Below, in pieces: positions 5,134-6,989 of a stretch of 6,989 nt of DNA; within the stretch, counting starts at the first letter, position 1, and each line of letters begins with the position of its first letter. Where the stretch lies: contig JAPLDN010000252.1 of assembly GCA_026391755.1 (NCBI GenBank), positions 1-6,989 on the forward strand, read 5' to 3'. The notes below the pieces were generated by a model that ran no database searches, was not told the DNA's origin, and saw nothing but the letters and a program-made list of their open reading frames with translations. Both the position numbers and the translations under genes were made by a program. Source of the DNA: Bacteroidota bacterium (lineage in GTDB: Bacteria > Bacteroidota > Bacteroidia > Bacteroidales > FEN-979).

Positions 5134-6989
5134 ATGAAACAATTCTACGGGTGGGCGACCACCCTTTTACTGTTGATGCTAGGCACGACATCCCTTGGCC
5201 AGCAACATGTCACTATCACCCAATATCAGACCGGCCGGGTCAGGCTGGTTTACCTGGATAAAAACACATCCTATTTAGTTCCCCATACAGTGCGTTCCTT
5301 CGAGAACGCACTGCTGTTTCATAAGCATTTCTGGGACTACCAGCCGTCGGGGAAAACAAATATTCTTTTTAATGATTTTACGGATGTCGGCAATGGTGGT
5401 ACAAGCGTTATCCCATGGAATTTCCTGAACATTGCCGTCTCCCCCTTTGATTATACCTTTTCGGTAGTTCCTGCCAACGAACGTATGCAGTGGCTAATGA
5501 GCCATGAATTGACTCACCAGGTCATGTGCGATAAAGCCTCCCGTAACGACCGCATCCTGAGAGGAATATTCGGGGGTAAGGTGTATATAGATAACCGTGA
5601 CCCCGAGACCATGCTATACAGCTATTTCACAACTCCGAGATGGTACTCCCCACGATGGTTCCATGAAGGGATCGCGGTGTTTATGGAAACATGGATGAGC
5701 GGCGGGATTGGACGAGTACTTGGAGGTTATGATGAAATGGTATTCAGGACCATGGTCCGCGACAGCGCATTTTTTTACAATGTGATCGGACTGGAATCCG
5801 AAGGTACAACAGTCGATTTCCAGGTAGGCGTCAACTCCTACCTTTACGGAACCCGCTTCGACAGTTACCTGGCTTACACCTATGGCGTTGACAAATTAAA
5901 GGAATTTTATTCCCGTACCGATACGAGCCGGCGTTTCTATGCCAACCAGTTCCGCCAGGTTTATGGCATGAAAATACAGGATGCCTGGAATCAGTGGATA
6001 AGCTGGGAGCATGCATTCCAGAAAACCAATATTGCAACAATATCCAAATACCCTTTAAGCAGGTACAGGCGTATCGGGAACAAACCCCTGGGCTCCGTCT
6101 CGGCACAATTTGTAGATCCTAAGTCGGCCCGCATGTTTGTTGCCGTGAACTATCCCGGAAAGCTCGCCCATATTTCAAGTTTCGATATCAGGACAGGTGA
6201 AGAAAAAAAGATTGCCCCGGTGCCAAGCCCGTCATTATATTACGTTACAGCCATGGCATACGATGACTCTTCAAAAACCCTGTTTGTCTCGACCCACAAT
6301 AATGACTGGAGAGGGCTCAGGTCAATCAACGTCACCACAGGCCATATAACAGACCTGATAAAATATGACCGGACGGGGAATTTTGCCTTCAACCCCCATG
6401 ACCATTCCCTTTATGGTGTTCAGACAATGAGCGGCAGGACCATGCTTGTAAGATTTCTCCCACCCTATAAAAAATGGGAAGAATTATATTCACTGCCTTT
6501 CGGGAAAGACCTCTGCGACCTTGCCATTTCCCCCGACGGTCTCACTATCGCCGGCACCCTCTCTGATGTACGCGGCAGGCAAAAGATCATCCTGTTTTCC
6601 ATCCCTGATCTTCTGCAAGGCAAAAAGGAATACAAAGAGATTTATGAATTTGAAGATAACCCGGCGATGAATTTTGTTTTCTCCCCCGACGGCAAATATC
6701 TTTACGGCACCTCATATTATACAGGCGTTTCCAATGTATACAGGATAAACATCGGAACCCGGAAAGCCCAGATCCTTACCAATGCCACCAGCGGTTTCTT
6801 CAGACCACTTCCTGTTTCAGCCGATTCAATGCTGATTTTCGAATATACATACAAGGGCATGGTCCCCGGAATGATGAAAATTGACACCCTCGCCGATGTG
6901 AACCCCATTTCATACCTGGGGCAAATGGTATTTAATAAAAATCCTGTTGTTAAGTCCTGGATCCTGCCGCCTCCGTCAAAAGTAAACCT
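5134..6989 (+). CDS. Secreted gluzincin-type (clan MA) zinc metallopeptidase with beta-propeller, 3' end outside the window
   Basis: The frame from the ATG at 5134 stays open to the right edge, giving 618 residues. Residues 1-22 are a signal peptide (hydrophobic run LLLLMLG, cleavage likely before QQH). The peptidase domain, about 25-295, has SHELTHQVM with the zinc motif HELTH (H124, E125, H128), then RWFHEGIAVFMET (174-186), in which E178 fits the third zinc ligand of Peptidase_MA-type gluzincins (pattern W-x2-EG-A). About 50 residues separate H128 from E178, longer than in the simplest members. From about 320 onward there are repeated beta-strand units with WD40/TolB-like signatures, ISPDG (465-469) and FSPDG (516-520), consistent with a propeller. 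Bacteroidota proteins of this design are often about 900-1000 residues and may end in an outer-membrane-barrel-like domain; whether this one does lies beyond the edge. It follows the anchored-protein gene by 66 bases. Substrate unknown. Confidence 0.87.
   Translation, partial: MKQFYGWATTLLLLMLGTTSLGQQHVTITQYQTGRVRLVYLDKNTSYLVPHTVRSFENALLFHKHFWDYQPSGKTNILFNDFTDVGNGGTSVIPWNFLNIAVSPFDYTFSVVPANERMQWLMSHELTHQVMCDKASRNDRILRGIFGGKVYIDNRDPETMLYSYFTTPRWYSPRWFHEGIAVFMETWMSGGIGRVLGGYDEMVFRTMVRDSAFFYNVIGLESEGTTVDFQVGVNSYLYGTRFDSYLAYTYGVDKLKEFYSRTDTSRRFYANQFRQVYGMKIQDAWNQWISWEHAFQKTNIATISKYPLSRYRRIGNKPLGSVSAQFVDPKSARMFVAVNYPGKLAHISSFDIRTGEEKKIAPVPSPSLYYVTAMAYDDSSKTLFVSTHNNDWRGLRSINVTTGHITDLIKYDRTGNFAFNPHDHSLYGVQTMSGRTMLVRFLPPYKKWEELYSLPFGKDLCDLAISPDGLTIAGTLSDVRGRQKIILFSIPDLLQGKKEYKEIYEFEDNPAMNFVFSPDGKYLYGTSYYTGVSNVYRINIGTRKAQILTNATSGFFRPLPVSADSMLIFEYTYKGMVPGMMKIDTLADVNPISYLGQMVFNKNPVVKSWILPPPSKVN
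5288..5313 (+). repeat. Perfect 10-base inverted repeat inside the metallopeptidase gene
   Basis: CAGTGCGTTC (5288-5297) and GAACGCACTG (5304-5313) are exact reverse complements around the six-base loop CTTCGA. Six of ten pairs are G-C, so the mRNA should fold into a stable hairpin about 155 bases into the coding region (codons 52-60). There is no following T-tract, so it is not a standard terminator. The coding frame is intact across it. Confidence 0.6.

Noticed and set aside
4889..5137. Plus-strand 82-codon open frame overlapping the 3' end of the unknown gene
   Set aside because: It lies mostly in another frame of the 444-residue protein and its product has no recognisable features.
5831..6106. 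Minus-strand 91-codon open frame
   Set aside because: It is antisense to the metallopeptidase, which reads through without interruption.
6717..6908. Minus-strand 63-codon open frame
   Set aside because: It is antisense to the propeller part of the metallopeptidase and shows no independent support.

Overview
The window looks like a chromosomal segment of a Bacteroidota (Bacteroidetes) bacterium, probably an environmental Bacteroidales-like lineage. The main evidence is the protein types: a Bacteroidota-style PrsW relative with a long cytoplasmic tail, an ECF sigma/anti-sigma pair without a zinc motif, and a secreted zinc peptidase fused to a propeller. In addition, start codons lack clear Shine-Dalgarno sequences, and there is a plausible TTTG / TAnnTTTG promoter of the Bacteroidota primary sigma type. 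Base composition looks moderate and even, with no sign of an insertion sequence, phage, CRISPR array, tRNA or rRNA. No gene-free stretch exceeds 300 bases.

Layout. On the minus strand, positions 1148 to 1 (running off the left edge) encode the first 382 residues of a secreted S41-family serine peptidase with a PDZ domain. A divergent intergenic region (1149-1285) separates it from five plus-strand genes: a PrsW-type intramembrane protease (1286-2296), an ECF sigma factor (2372-2917), a membrane-spanning anti-sigma factor overlapping it by 8 bases (2910-3686), a 444-residue membrane-anchored envelope protein of unknown function (3733-5067), and a secreted gluzincin-type zinc metallopeptidase with a beta-propeller (5134 to the right edge, no stop in the window).

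How the genes may work together. In Firmicutes, PrsW is the site-1 protease that cuts the anti-sigma factor RsiW to release an ECF sigma factor. Here a PrsW relative is encoded 75 bases before an ECF sigma/anti-sigma pair, so a self-contained envelope-stress pathway (PrsW cuts the anti-sigma, sigma is released, envelope genes are switched on) is an attractive inference. The sequence alone does not prove it. The 444-residue anchored protein and the secreted metallopeptidase follow in the same direction with short gaps and could be sensors, effectors or regulon members. Three unrelated protease families lie within 7 kb of this sigma pair. Both edge genes are cut by the window, so their full domain content is unknown.
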